Source: Streptomyces sp. CC0208 (GTDB taxonomy: Bacteria; Actinomycetota; Actinomycetes; Streptomycetales; Streptomycetaceae). Taken from it: a DNA stretch of 64,000 bases. The position numbers and the translations under genes are program-made. The notes beneath the pieces are model-generated. The model was not told the DNA's origin. It saw only the letters and a list, made by a program, of their open reading frames with translations, and ran no database searches. Positions 27,112 to 36,463 of the stretch are shown in pieces; the stretch's first letter is position 1, and the number at the start of each line of letters is the position of its first letter. Location of the stretch: NCBI RefSeq assembly GCF_003443735.1, contig NZ_CP031969.1:2666001-2730000 (forward strand). Direction: 5' to 3'.

Positions 27112-28956
27112 TCAGTCGTCTTCGTTGTCGCCGAAGTCGGGGCGGACGTCCCGGGCGGCCATGATCTCGTCGTTGGAGGTGCCGGCGGCGACCATCGGCC
27201 ACACCATCGCGTCCTCGTGGACGATGAAGTCCACGACGACGGGGCGGTCGTTGATGGAGTTCGCCTCCGCGATGACCTTGTCCAGGTCCTCCGGGCGCTC
27301 ACAGCGCAGACCCACGCAGCCCATCGCCTCGGACAGCTTCACGAAGTCCGGCACGCGCGTGCCCTTGGCGTCCGGGTTGATGTCCTCGGGGCCGCTGTGC
27401 AGCACGGTGTTGGAGTAGCGCTGGTTGTAGAAGAGGGTCTGCCACTGGCGGACCATCCCCAGAGCGCCGTTGTTGATGATGGCGACCTTGATCGGGATGT
27501 TGTTCAGGGCGCAGGTGGTCAGTTCCTGGTTGGTCATCTGGAAGCAGCCGTCGCCGTCGATCGCCCAGACGGTGTTGCCCGGCATGCCGGCCTTGGCGCC
27601 CATCGCGGCCGGGACCGCGTAGCCCATGGTTCCGGCGCCGCCGGAGTTCAGCCAGGTGGCGGGCTTCTCGTACTGGATGAAGTGCGCGGACCACATCTGG
27701 TGCTGGCCGACGCCCGCCGCGAAGATCGTGCCCTCGGGGGCGAGCTGTCCGACCCGCTCGATGACCTGCTGCGGGGAGAGCGAGCCGTCGTCGGGCAGGT
27801 CGTAGCCGAGCGGGTAGGTCTCGCGCCAGCGGTTCAGGTCCTTCCACCAGGCGCTGTAGTCGCCCTGGTGGCCCTCGCTGTGCTCCTTCTGGACGGCCTG
27901 GACCAGGTCGGCGATGACCTCGCGGGCGTCGCCGACGATCGGCACGTCGGCGGCACGGTTCTTGCCGATCTCGGCCGGGTCGATGTCGGCGTGGACGATC
28001 TTGGCGTGCGGGGCGAAGCTGTCCAGCTTGCCGGTGACGCGGTCGTCGAAGCGGGTACCGAGGGCGACGATCAGGTCGGCCTTCTGCAGCGCGGTGACGG
28101 CGGTGACCGCACCGTGCATGCCCGGCATTCCCACGTGCAGCGGGTGGCTGTCGGGGAATGCGCCGAGCCCCATCAGGGTGGTGGTGACGGGGGCTCCGGT
28201 GAGTTCGGCGAGGACCTTCAGCTCGGCGGTGGCGCCGGCCTTGATGACTCCGCCGCCGACGTAGAGGACGGGCCGCTTCGCCTGGGTGATCAGCTTGGCG
28301 CCCTCGCGGATCTGCTTGGCGTGCGGCTTGGTCACCGGGCGGTAGCCGGGCAGGTCCATGACCGGCGGCCAGGAGAACGTCGTCTTCGCCTGGAGGGCGT
28401 CCTTGGCGATGTCCACGAGAACCGGCCCGGGGCGCCCGGTGGAGGCGATGTGGAAGGCCTGCGCGATGACCCGCGGGATGTCCTCGGCCTTGGTGACGAG
28501 GAAGTTGTGCTTGGTGATCGGCATGGTGATGCCGACGATGTCCGCCTCCTGGAAGGCGTCCGTGCCGATCGCCTTGGAGGCCACCTGCCCGGTGATCGCC
28601 ACGAGCGGCACCGAGTCCATGTGGGCGTCCGCGATCGGGGTGACCAGGTTGGTGGCACCGGGGCCCGAGGTCGCCATGCAGACGCCGACCTTGCCGGTGG
28701 CCTGCGCGTAACCGGTGGCCGCGTGACCGGCGCCCTGCTCATGACGGACCAGGACGTGGCGCACCCGGGTGGAGTCCATCAGCGGGTCGTACGCCGGAAG
28801 GATGGCACCGCCGGGGATCCCGAATACCGTCTCGGCGCCGACCTCCTCGAGAGAGCGGATGAGGGACTGCGCGCCCGTGACGTGCTCGGGGGCGGACTGC
28901 TGTCCTCCGGATCGGGGCCGCGGCTGCGGATGGGCCCCGGTGGCCTGCTCGGTCAT
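27112..28956 (-). CDS. ilvB: Acetolactate synthase large subunit
   Basis: A ThDP-, Mg- and FAD-dependent enzyme of about 614 residues that joins two pyruvates to acetolactate, or pyruvate with 2-oxobutyrate to acetohydroxybutyrate. The latter substrate can come from the CimA route in this window. Signatures: [14 protein letters not shown], the catalytic Glu in [18 protein letters not shown] region GMHG and [12 protein letters not shown], and ThDP motif [20 protein letters not shown]. Two ATGs lie at 28962 and 28956; I prefer 28956 because GAGAAG is then 9 nt away. First gene of ilvBNC, preceded by a leader peptide and attenuator. Confidence 0.95.
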   Translation of the reverse strand: MTEQATGAHPQPRPRSGGQQSAPEHVTGAQSLIRSLEEVGAETVFGIPGGAILPAYDPLMDSTRVRHVLVRHEQGAGHAATGYAQATGKVGVCMATSGPGATNLVTPIADAHMDSVPLVAITGQVASKAIGTDAFQEADIVGITMPITKHNFLVTKAEDIPRVIAQAFHIASTGRPGPVLVDIAKDALQAKTTFSWPPVMDLPGYRPVTKPHAKQIREGAKLITQAKRPVLYVGGGVIKAGATAELKVLAELTGAPVTTTLMGLGAFPDSHPLHVGMPGMHGAVTAVTALQKADLIVALGTRFDDRVTGKLDSFAPHAKIVHADIDPAEIGKNRAADVPIVGDAREVIADLVQAVQKEHSEGHQGDYSAWWKDLNRWRETYPLGYDLPDDGSLSPQQVIERVGQLAPEGTIFAAGVGQHQMWSAHFIQYEKPATWLNSGGAGTMGYAVPAAMGAKAGMPGNTVWAIDGDGCFQMTNQELTTCALNNIPIKVAIINNGALGMVRQWQTLFYNQRYSNTVLHSGPEDINPDAKGTRVPDFVKLSEAMGCVGLRCERPEDLDKVIAEANSINDRPVVVDFIVHEDAMVWPMVAAGTSNDEIMAARDVRPDFGDNEDD

Positions 28957-29012
28957 CGTCATTCTCTTCTCGATGCTGAGGGTGTGAAGCTGAGGTGGGG
29001 AGGCTGGGCAAC

Positions 29013-29046
29013 AAAAAACCCCTCGTGCCAGAAGGCAAGCGAGGGG
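29013..29046 (-). terminator. Transcription attenuator of ilvBNC
   Basis: On the minus strand CCCCTCG pairs with CGAGGGG, with an inner TGCC/GGCA extension, and is followed by TTTTTT. It lies between the leader peptide stop (29089) and the ilvB start, which is the position of a classic leader attenuator. Confidence 0.82.
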
Positions 29047-29088
29047 AGCGCGCCGGGTGGGGATCGCTGAGCGGTCTGTGGCTCAGCG

Positions 29089-29130
29089 TCAGCCGACGCG
29101 CTTTCCAAGTACGAGAATTCGGGTGCGCAT
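29089..29130 (-). CDS. ilvB leader peptide MRTRILVLGKRVG
   Basis: A 13-residue leader ORF whose centre is Ile-Leu-Val-Leu, the three branched-chain amino acids, then a Val near the stop. Ribosomes stalling at these codons when charged Ile, Leu or Val tRNA is short would prevent formation of the terminator at 29013-29046. I recall the same peptide from other Streptomyces ilvB leaders. GGGGGAGGG lies about 10 nt upstream. A TTGACA is present at 29162-29167 and a CATAAT at 29188-29193 (minus strand), but a well-spaced promoter pair is not evident. Confidence 0.85.
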   Translation of the reverse strand: MRTRILVLGKRVG

Positions 29131-29163
29131 GAGACTGACCCTCCCCCCGGCACGCACTCACTG

Positions 29164-32100
29164 TCAAGTGGGTGGGACGGGAGTCTCATTATGTGAGCGG
29201 AGGGTCGTCCCACCACCGAGTACGGCAGACATGCTTCCGGTGTACACCCCCGCCCCGCCCCCGGCGAACGCGGGTTCCGCGGGGCCGTGCGGCACCGGAT
29301 AGTGCCCCGAGGCCAGCGCCCTGCGCAGCCGGTACTCGTCCAGCGGGCCCGAGAACGCCATGCCCTGCCCATGGGTGCAGCCCATCGCGCGCAGGGCGAC
29401 GACCTGCTCGGGAAGGTCCACCCCGTCGGCCACGGACTGCAGCCCGAGGTCTCCGGCGATCCTGAGCAGCCCACTGGTGATCTTGTGCAGCCTGGCGGAC
29501 TCCACGACGCCCTCGACCAGGCTGCGGTCGAGCTTGAGCACGTCCACGGGGAGCTTGCGCAGCGCGGTGATCGCCGCATAGCCACTGCCGAAGCCGTCCA
29601 GGGCGATCCGGACGCCGACGCGCCGGATCGCGGTCAGCCGGCGCTCCAGCTCGTCCAGCGAGACCCGGGGGTCGGCGTCGGAGAGCTCGATGACCAGGGA
29701 GCCGGACGGCAGCCCGTGCCGGGTCAGCAGCGCCTCGACCGAGCCCAGGGGCAGGGAGCGGTCCAGCAGCCGCTGAGCGCTCAACCGGACCGCCACGGGC
29801 ACGGTGAGCCCGGCCGCGGCCCGCTCGGCGGCCTTTTCCACGGCCTCCTCCAGGATCCAGCGGCCCAGCTCCTGCGTCTTGTCGCTGTCCTCGGCCACCC
29901 GCAGGAACTCGGCGGGCGTGAACAGCACCCCCTGGGAGGAGCGCCAGCGCGCCTGGGCGCAGACCGACGTGATCCGGCCGTCCTCCAGACAGACCACGGG
30001 CTGGTGCAGCAGGGCGAACTCGCCGTCGTGCAGCGCGGCACGCAGGCGCGTGGCCAGCTCCGCCTTGCGTACGACGTCCTGCTGCATCTGGGGCGCGTAC
30101 AGCTCGACGCGGCCCTTGCCGCCCGCCTTGGCGCGGTACATCGCGAGGTCCGCGTTGCGCAGGATCTCGCCCGCTCCGAGGCCGGGCTCGGCGAAGGCGA
30201 CACCGATGGAGGCCGCGACCCGGACATCGTTGCCGTCGATGAGGTACGGCTGCGAGAGCGTGACCCTGAGGCGGTCGGCGAGCTCCAGGATGTTGCCCTC
30301 GCGGGCGGTGCGGTCGCGGGTGCCGTCCCCGACGATCAGCGCGGCGAACTCGTCCCCGCCGAGCCGGGAGGCGGTGTCCCCGTACCGGACCGCGTCCTGG
30401 AGTCTGCGGGCGGCCTGGACGAGCAGCTCGTCCCCGGCCTGGTGCCCGATCGTGTCGTTGACGGCCTTGAAGCCGTCGAGGTCGATGAAGAGGACGGCCG
30501 TGCCGCGGTCGGAGGAACGGCGGCCGGACAGGGCCTGCTGGACGCGCCGGGTGAACAGGGCCCGGTTGGGCAGGTCGGTCAGCGGGTCGTGCTCGGCGTT
30601 GTGCTGGAGCTGCGCCTGCAGGCGCACTCTTTCGGTGACGTCCCGGCTGTTGAAGATGAGACCGCCGTGGTGACGGTTGACGGTGGACTCGACGTTGAGC
30701 CAGCCGCCGTCGCCGGACCGGAAGCGGCACTCGATGCGGGTGGTGGCTTCTTCGAGCGGGTTGGCGGCGAGGAAGCGGCGCACCTCGTGCACCACGCAGC
30801 CCAGGTCCTCCGGGTGGATGAGACCGGCCAGTTCCGTGCCCACGAGTTCCTCGGCGGGGCGTCCGTAGACTCCGGCCGCGGCCGGGGAGACGTACCGGAG
30901 GATGCCGTTGGGCGCGGCGATCATGATGACGTCGCTGGAGCCCTGCACCAGGGAGCGGAAGTGGTTCTCCTTCTGCGCGAGTTCCTGAGTGAGGGTGATG
31001 TTGTCGAGCAGCATGATGCCCTGGCGCATCACGAGGGCGAGCACGACGGTGCCACCGGTGAGCAGCACCACACGGTCCACGCTGCGGCCGTTGAGGACGT
31101 TGTAGAGGATGCCCAGCGTGCAGACGGCGGCGGCGAGATACGGGGTGAGGGCGGCCAGCGACCCGGTGATGGGCCGGGTGGCCGGATACCGGCCGTGGTC
31201 ACCGCCCTGCACGCCCTGCGGTCCCTGCGCGGACGGGTGGTGCTGGATCCCGAACCGCTGTCTGGGCAGGTGCTCGCGCACCACGCGCGTGTGCCCGGCG
31301 GGCCGCTGCGGCTCGCCCTCCGGGCGCCGGGGTGCGGCCCAAGGGGCGTAGGCGAGGAGCAGGGAGCCGGCGAACCAGCCGGCGTCCAGCAACTGGCCGG
31401 AGCGGTAGCTGTTGTGCAGCAGCGGCGAGGTGAACAGGGCGTCGCACATCACGGTCAGGGCGAGCGCGCAGATCGCGGTGTTCACCGCGGTGCGGTTGAC
31501 CGCCGAGCGCCGGAAGTGCAGGGCGAGGACCATGCTGACGAGGGCGATGTCCAGCAGCGGATACGCCAGGGACAGCGCGGTGCGCGCGACGCTCGGCCCC
31601 TCGGACTTCGCCGCCTGGGCGAGGGCGAGGCTCCACGAGAGCGTGAGCAGCGAGCCGCCGATCAGCCAGGCGTCCAGGCCGAGGCAGACCCAGCCCGCCT
31701 TCGTCACCGGCCGCTTGGCGAGGACCAGCAGCCCCACGATCGCGGGCGGCGCGAAGCAGAGGAAGAACAGGTCGGCGCAGCTGGGATCGGGCACGTCCCG
31801 GCCCAGGACGACCTCGTACCACCCCCAGATCAGGTTGCCGAGCGACGCCATCGTGGAGGAGAGCCCGAAGAGCAGCCAGGCAGGTCGAAAGCAGACCCGA
31901 CGGTTGCGGGCGTGGACGAAGCACGACACGGCGGCGGTGGCCGCCGCGGCGCTCAGCCCGAAGTCGCCCATGATCAGGGCTACTTCGCGCGAACCCCAGT
32001 CGAGCGCGGAACCGAGGGCATACCCCCCGCACACCAGGGCGAGGAGGAGTTGGTGGACCAGGCTCGACCCGCCACGGGCGGCCGGCGGCCGGGAGGGCAG

Positions 32101-32364
32101 TGCCCCCCTTGCGGGCCGGGCCCGCAGCGCTCCGTCGAGGGTGGTCGTGGGAGAGGGGGGCGAGCTCACCGGGCCCTCCCGGTCCGCGCCGCTCCGGGGT
32201 CCCGGGGGTCCGGGTGCGCCGGGTGCGCATGCCTCCTGCGGCTGTTGTGCCTGCGGTGATGAGAGCTGTGGTGACCGCCGTGACCGGCGTGGTGGCCGCG
32301 TCTGCGCGCGGCTGTGTGCCAGGGTCGGAGCCGGCGGCCCCGCCGCGTCGGATCGTTGGTCCAT
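29164..32364 (-). CDS. cdgC: Membrane GGDEF-EAL protein, probable diguanylate cyclase with degenerate EAL (CdgC-like)
   Basis: About 1066 residues. After a disordered Pro/Ser/Arg-rich N-terminus come roughly eight to ten membrane helices (from HQLLLALVCGGYALG to VVLLTGGTVVLALVM), a PAS domain (FRSLVQGSSDVIMIAAPNG), a GGDEF domain with intact SRLGGDEFAAL and an intact I-site RYGD five residues before it, and an EAL domain. The EAL motif is replaced (VCAQARW instead of E-A-L) and the DDFGTGYSS loop reads LDGFGSGYAA, so phosphodiesterase activity is unlikely. By position and architecture it corresponds to Streptomyces CdgC (from memory). The start is uncertain: ATG 32364 lacks a good ribosome site; a GTG at 32394 follows in frame upstream. 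Confidence 0.85.
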   Translation of the reverse strand: MDQRSDAAGPPAPTLAHSRAQTRPPRRSRRSPQLSSPQAQQPQEACAPGAPGPPGPRSGADREGPVSSPPSPTTTLDGALRARPARGALPSRPPAARGGSSLVHQLLLALVCGGYALGSALDWGSREVALIMGDFGLSAAAATAAVSCFVHARNRRVCFRPAWLLFGLSSTMASLGNLIWGWYEVVLGRDVPDPSCADLFFLCFAPPAIVGLLVLAKRPVTKAGWVCLGLDAWLIGGSLLTLSWSLALAQAAKSEGPSVARTALSLAYPLLDIALVSMVLALHFRRSAVNRTAVNTAICALALTVMCDALFTSPLLHNSYRSGQLLDAGWFAGSLLLAYAPWAAPRRPEGEPQRPAGHTRVVREHLPRQRFGIQHHPSAQGPQGVQGGDHGRYPATRPITGSLAALTPYLAAAVCTLGILYNVLNGRSVDRVVLLTGGTVVLALVMRQGIMLLDNITLTQELAQKENHFRSLVQGSSDVIMIAAPNGILRYVSPAAAGVYGRPAEELVGTELAGLIHPEDLGCVVHEVRRFLAANPLEEATTRIECRFRSGDGGWLNVESTVNRHHGGLIFNSRDVTERVRLQAQLQHNAEHDPLTDLPNRALFTRRVQQALSGRRSSDRGTAVLFIDLDGFKAVNDTIGHQAGDELLVQAARRLQDAVRYGDTASRLGGDEFAALIVGDGTRDRTAREGNILELADRLRVTLSQPYLIDGNDVRVAASIGVAFAEPGLGAGEILRNADLAMYRAKAGGKGRVELYAPQMQQDVVRKAELATRLRAALHDGEFALLHQPVVCLEDGRITSVCAQARWRSSQGVLFTPAEFLRVAEDSDKTQELGRWILEEAVEKAAERAAAGLTVPVAVRLSAQRLLDRSLPLGSVEALLTRHGLPSGSLVIELSDADPRVSLDELERRLTAIRRVGVRIALDGFGSGYAAITALRKLPVDVLKLDRSLVEGVVESARLHKITSGLLRIAGDLGLQSVADGVDLPEQVVALRAMGCTHGQGMAFSGPLDEYRLRRALASGHYPVPHGPAEPAFAGGGAGVYTGSMSAVLGGGTTLRSHNETPVPPT

Positions 32365-32465
32365 AGGCCGTGCATCGCCCGTCGCCCCCCTCACAGTCTG
32401 CAATGTCCATCCCCGGCGCCGAACGGTGCGCGGCGCAGCCCCTGTCGGGACGATACACCAGTCTC

Positions 32466-32478
32466 GTCACTCAGGGAC
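32466..32478. promoter_or_regulatory. BldD-box-like site upstream of the cdgC-like gene
   Basis: TCACTCAGGGACA fits the published BldD consensus TNACNCWGNGTNA at 8 of 9 fixed positions (A instead of T at position 11). It lies about 100 nt before the coding start. BldD is the c-di-GMP-responsive master repressor of Streptomyces development and is known to control diguanylate cyclase genes. The surrounding 245-bp gap (32365-32609) has no gene. Confidence 0.45.
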
Positions 32479-32609
32479 ATAGTTCCTCTACGCTCCGTGA
32501 CGACCAGTGCCGATGCGCGTACGGAACGCGTCCGAAGGGTTGCGGAGCGTACCGGAAACGGATTACACGCCTGTTGCGCGCCCGCGCCCGACAGCGCGCT
32601 TCGTACGCG

Positions 32610-33572
32610 TCACGCGCCGCCTGACCCCGTCGTAAGGATCACGTTGCGCAGGGGCTCCTGGTTCACATAACGGTTCAGCTGGTCCACCAACAGGCGCTTG
32701 GCACGCGGCAGGAACGCGGAGGTGGGTCCTCCGACATGGGGACTGACGAGTACGCCCGGCGCCTGCCACAACGGGTGTCCCGGGGGCAGCGGCTCGGGGT
32801 CGGTGACGTCCAGTGCGGCGGTGAGGCGGCCGGACTCCAGCTCGGCGAGCAGCGCCTTGGTGTCGACGACGGCGCCGCGGGCGACGTTCACGAGGAGCGC
32901 GCCGTCCTTCATACGGGCAAGGAACTGGGCGTCGACCAGGTGACGCGTGGTCTCGTCGAGGGGCGTGGACAGGATGACCACGTCCGCCTCGGGCAGCAGG
33001 GCGGGCAGTTCGGCGAGCGGATGCACGGGGCCGCGCTCCGTGGTGCGCGCGGAGCGCGCGACGCGCGCCACCCGCGCGACCTCGAACGGCACGAGCCGGT
33101 CCTCGATGGCGGAGCCGATCGAGCCGTAGCCGACGATGAGGACGTTCTTGTCAGCGAGCGCGGGCCGGAACGCGCCCTGCCAGGACTCCTGTTGCTGGGC
33201 GCGGACGAACTCGGGGATGCCGCGCAGCGAGGCGAGGGTCAGGGTGAGGGCCAGCTCCGCGGTGCTGGTCTCGTGCACACCGCGCGCGTTGCACAGCGGC
33301 ACGCCCGGCACGATGTCGGACAGCCGGGCCAGGACGTCGTCGACACCGGCCGTGAGCGTCTGCACGAGCCGGAGGTTGGTCATGTACGGCAGCGGCCGGA
33401 CCTTCACCGCCTGCCGCTTCATGTAGGGCACGACGTAGACGGCGCAGTTCGCCGGGTCCCCCGGGAAGTCCTGTTCACCGTCCTCACCCCCGTCCCAGAA
33501 AAGGTAGTGGGGCCCTTCGGGGAGCCCTGCGATCTCGTCCGGCGGGATGGGGAGCCACACGTCAGCAGTCAT
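32610..33572 (-). CDS. D-isomer-specific 2-hydroxyacid dehydrogenase
   Basis: A 320-residue NAD(P)-dependent dehydrogenase. Signatures: Rossmann GYGSIGSAIEDRL, the catalytic Arg in LLVNVARGAVVD, Glu in DVTDPEPLPPGHPLW and His in VSPHVGGPT. The N-terminal catalytic domain has LVQTLTAGVDDV. The substrate is unclear; the family includes glyoxylate/hydroxypyruvate reductases and phosphoglycerate dehydrogenase-like enzymes, and it lacks the ACT domain of SerA. A short internal duplication (RVARVARSART) replaces the usual loop after the Rossmann motif. ATG 33572. Divergent from the aldo/keto reductase gene with a 75-bp gap. Confidence 0.9.
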   Translation of the reverse strand: MTADVWLPIPPDEIAGLPEGPHYLFWDGGEDGEQDFPGDPANCAVYVVPYMKRQAVKVRPLPYMTNLRLVQTLTAGVDDVLARLSDIVPGVPLCNARGVHETSTAELALTLTLASLRGIPEFVRAQQQESWQGAFRPALADKNVLIVGYGSIGSAIEDRLVPFEVARVARVARSARTTERGPVHPLAELPALLPEADVVILSTPLDETTRHLVDAQFLARMKDGALLVNVARGAVVDTKALLAELESGRLTAALDVTDPEPLPPGHPLWQAPGVLVSPHVGGPTSAFLPRAKRLLVDQLNRYVNQEPLRNVILTTGSGGA

Positions 33573-33647
33573 GCCAGGAGGCTATGTCAGGCGTCCCGCG
33601 GCCCAGAGGTTAGGTTGGGGGCCGGAAAAGGGGAGGGTCACGAGCAG

Positions 33648-34646
33648 GTGGAGCGCAGGACGATCGGCGCGGCGGCGCTCGCGGTGGGAGCCGTCGGACT
33701 CGGATGCATGCCGATGAGCTGGGCCTACAGCGGGTCGCGGCAGCGGGGTGACGAATCGGTCAGGGCCGTGCACCGGGCGCTCGATCTGGGCTCGACGCTG
33801 CTGGACACGGCCGACATGTACGGCCCGTTCACCAACGAGCTGCTGCTGGGGCGGGTGTTGAAGGAACGGCGCGGGGACGCGTTCGTGTCCACCAAGGTCG
33901 GCCTGCTGGTGGGCGAGCAGCACATCGTGGCCAACGGCCGCCCCGGCTATGTGAGAAGAGCGTGCGACGCGTCACTGCGGCGGCTCCAGACCGATGTGAT
34001 CGACCTCTACCAGCTGCACCGCGAGGACCCCGAGGTCCCGGTCGAGGAGACCTGGGGCGCGATGGCGGAGCTCGTACAGGCAGGAAAAGTACGGTCGTTG
34101 GGGCTGTGCGCGATGGGGGCACGGGGTGGCCGCCGCTCCGGAACCCGGCTGTACGACGCGACGATCCGGCAGTTGCGACGGGTCCAGCAGGTCTTCCCGG
34201 TGAGCGCGGTGGAGGCGGAGCTGTCGGTGTGGTCGCCGGAGGCCCTGGAGACGCTGGTGCCGTGGTGCGCGGCGCGCGGGATCGGCTTCCTCGCGGCGAT
34301 GCCCCTCGGCAACGGCTTCCTGACCGGCACCCTGACCCCGGGCGAGGGCTTCGAACCGGACGACGTCCGCGCCCGCCACCCCCGCTTCACCGCCGAGATG
34401 ATGGCCGCGAACCAGCCGATCGTCTCCGGCCTGCGCCGCATCGCGTCCCGCCACGGAGAGTCCGTCACCCCGGCCCAGGTGGCACTCGCGTGGGTACTGG
34501 CACAGGGCGGCCACGTGGTCCCCGTGCCGGGCACCAAGCAGGAGCGCTGGGCAACGGAGAACGCGGCGGCGGCCGCGCTGCGCCTGACGGCCCAGGACCT
34601 CGCGGAGGTGGCGACACTGCCGCGGGCACAGGGGTCGTGGGACTAG
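33648..34646 (+). CDS. Aldo/keto reductase
   Basis: A 332-residue NADPH-dependent (beta/alpha)8 oxidoreductase. Catalytic tetrad by motif: Asp and Tyr in LLDTADMYG, Lys in FVSTKVGLL, His in IDLYQLHRED. The C-terminus has VVPVPGTKQERWATENA for cofactor binding. It resembles the AKR group that reduces aldehydes and small ketones (YajO/Tas type); substrate unknown. GTG 33648 (VERRTIGAAALAVGAVGLGC) follows GGGAGGG by 10 nt and matches the family start. Confidence 0.9.
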   Translation: MERRTIGAAALAVGAVGLGCMPMSWAYSGSRQRGDESVRAVHRALDLGSTLLDTADMYGPFTNELLLGRVLKERRGDAFVSTKVGLLVGEQHIVANGRPGYVRRACDASLRRLQTDVIDLYQLHREDPEVPVEETWGAMAELVQAGKVRSLGLCAMGARGGRRSGTRLYDATIRQLRRVQQVFPVSAVEAELSVWSPEALETLVPWCAARGIGFLAAMPLGNGFLTGTLTPGEGFEPDDVRARHPRFTAEMMAANQPIVSGLRRIASRHGESVTPAQVALAWVLAQGGHVVPVPGTKQERWATENAAAAALRLTAQDLAEVATLPRAQGSWD

Positions 34647-35008
34647 CGGTCCGCCCGCTGACTGCGCCGGGGCGGTGAGTCGGTGGCTGTGCCGGGACCC
34701 CCCGTAGTGCTCGGGCCGGATCAGTGAGCCTGCGGACCGAGCAGGGGCCGCGGGATGGCCGCGGGACCGGCGAAGCCACCCACAGAACTCGCGGCGCCGA
34801 CCGGCGAACCCACCCACAGCGCCCCGGCCGCAGCCCGGCAAACCTGACGCCACGCACGGGCCACGAGATCAGCAGCCCTCCCACCGCACACCCGCCACGC
34901 CCCCCGCGTGCCCCGCGGCCCCGTCGGCTCACACCTCACAAGCCTGGTGAGAAACCGGTGCGCGCATCGGGGCCGGGAGATCGGGAACCTGGGAGGGGCG
35001 AGCGGTGT
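34647..35008 (+). other. Gene-free 362-bp region with a direct repeat
   Basis: I see no convincing gene on either strand. A 21-bp near-identical direct repeat GACCGGCGAA(G/C)CCACCCACAG is present at 34765-34785 and 34799-34819 (34-bp period). The end of the region should hold the promoter of the sugar dehydrogenase gene. Confidence 0.5.
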
Positions 35009-36223
35009 ATGACAGGTAGAACTCGCCGCTTCGAAGGGACCATGATCGTGCATCGTCGAGCTGTGACGGCCGTCCTGGCCGCGACCACGCTCCTGCTGAC
35101 GGCCGGCTGCTCCTCCGGCGGAGGAGGAGGGGGCGGCGTCTTGCCGGACGGCGCGAACAGCGCCTCATCGAGCGGTACGGGCTCGGGATCCTCCCCCACC
35201 CACCAGGCCGCGGAGGCGACCCCGCCGGCGAAGGGCTCGGTGAAGGTGGTGCGCACGGTCGCCGAGGGCCTCAAAACCCCCTGGGGCCTCGCCCCGCTCC
35301 CGGACGGGGACCTGCTCGTCTCTTCCCGGGACGAGGGCACGATCACCCGGGTCGACGGACAGTCGGGCAAGAAGACGGAGCTGGGCCGGGTCTCCGGGGT
35401 CTCCGCGGCCGGCGAGGGCGGTCTCCTCGGCATCGCCCTGTCCCCGGACTACGCCTCGGACCACATGGTCTACGCCTACTTCACCTCCGACTCCGACAAC
35501 CGCGTCGTCAGGATGGTCTACGACGAGCAGAAGGCGTCCGGCGAGCAGCTGGGCGCCCCCGACACCGTCTTCAAGGGCATCCCGAAGGGCTTCATCCACA
35601 ACGGCGGTCGGATCGCGTTCGGCCCGGACGGCATGCTGTACGCGGGCACCGGTGAGAGCGGCAACACCGGTCTGGCCCAGGACCGCAAGTCCCTGGGCGG
35701 CAAGATCCTGCGTCTGACCCCGGAGGGCGACCCGGCCCCGGGCAACCCGTTCCCCGACTCCCCTGTGTATTCCTACGGCCACCGCAATGTGCAGGGCCTC
35801 GCCTGGGACTCCAAACAGCGCCTGTTCGCCTCGGAGTTCGGCCAGGACACCTGGGACGAGCTGAACGCGATCAAGCCGGGCGACAACTACGGCTGGCCCA
35901 CGGCGGAGGGCAAGTCGGACGACAAGCAGTTCCACAACCCGATAGCGCAGTGGCACACGGACGACGCCTCCCCCAGCGGTGTCGCCTACGCCGAGGGCTC
36001 GGTCTGGATGGCCGGTCTGAAGGGCCAGCGCCTGTGGCGGATCCCTTTGAAGGGCACGGCGGCCTCGGCCGACCCGCAGTCGTTCCTGAAGGGTGAGTAC
36101 GGCCGGCTGCGCACGGTGGTCTCCGCCGGCGGGGACAAACTGTGGCTCGTCACCAGCAACACCGACGGTCGCGGCAGCCCGAAGGCGGGGGACGACAAGA
36201 TCCTGGAGATACAGGTCAGCTAG
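35009..36223 (+). CDS. PQQ-dependent aldose/glucose dehydrogenase-like lipoprotein
   Basis: An exported beta-propeller of the soluble glucose/sorbosone dehydrogenase family. The signal peptide ends LLLTAGCSS, a lipobox, followed by a Gly/Ser linker, so it is a membrane-anchored lipoprotein. The catalytic propeller has LKTPWGLAPLPDGDLLVSSR, GGLLGIALSPDY, HNGGRIAFGPDGMLYAGTGE, ILRLTPEGDPAPGNPF, SYGHRNVQGLAWD and FGQDTWDELNAIKPGDNYGWP; the His, Asn and Arg in these motifs match PQQ/Ca-binding segments. PQQ may have to come from outside. I chose ATG 35009 because GGGAGGGG lies 10 nt upstream; ATG 35042 is the alternative. Its 3' end overlaps the convergent DUF6191 gene by 8 bp. Confidence 0.87.
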   Translation: MTGRTRRFEGTMIVHRRAVTAVLAATTLLLTAGCSSGGGGGGGVLPDGANSASSSGTGSGSSPTHQAAEATPPAKGSVKVVRTVAEGLKTPWGLAPLPDGDLLVSSRDEGTITRVDGQSGKKTELGRVSGVSAAGEGGLLGIALSPDYASDHMVYAYFTSDSDNRVVRMVYDEQKASGEQLGAPDTVFKGIPKGFIHNGGRIAFGPDGMLYAGTGESGNTGLAQDRKSLGGKILRLTPEGDPAPGNPFPDSPVYSYGHRNVQGLAWDSKQRLFASEFGQDTWDELNAIKPGDNYGWPTAEGKSDDKQFHNPIAQWHTDDASPSGVAYAEGSVWMAGLKGQRLWRIPLKGTAASADPQSFLKGEYGRLRTVVSAGGDKLWLVTSNTDGRGSPKAGDDKILEIQVS

Positions 36224-36428
36224 CCGGACGCTCGCCCAAGTCTTCGTTCGAGCCCTCGTCCTCGTCCGGCTTGGGCCTGCGGACGACGACCTTCCCGGAC
36301 GTGAGATCTATCGGTCCGCGTCCGGGGTCACCGTCGCCGACGTCCTCGCGGGTCAGCTCCAGCCGCTTCTGCTCGTCATGGGTGTGCTTGCGGCCGGGCG
36401 CGAACAGTTCCTCGAACATGTTGAACAT
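36216..36428 (-). CDS. Small conserved protein, DUF6191-like (70 aa)
   Basis: MFNMFEELFAPGRKHTHDEQ, then RLELTREDVGDGDPGRGP, then IDLTSGKVVVRRPK, followed by an acidic tail. This sequence is highly conserved among Streptomyces; I recall it as DUF6191. Soluble, no signal. The stop overlaps that of the convergent sugar dehydrogenase gene. Function unknown. Confidence 0.8.
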   Translation of the reverse strand: MFNMFEELFAPGRKHTHDEQKRLELTREDVGDGDPGRGPIDLTSGKVVVRRPKPDEDEGSNEDLGERPAS

Positions 36429-36463
36429 GCGGCCTCCCCAGCCGGTCTCCTACACGGTACGCC

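Noticed and set aside
34724..35008. In-frame extension upstream of the sugar dehydrogenase
   Set aside because: It would place ~95 Pro/Arg-rich residues before a normal lipoprotein signal peptide, which would destroy its function.
34465..35053. Minus-strand open frames in the gap before the sugar dehydrogenase gene
   Set aside because: Arg/Pro/Gly-rich translation, no ribosome site and no recognisable family; partly antisense to the aldo/keto reductase gene.
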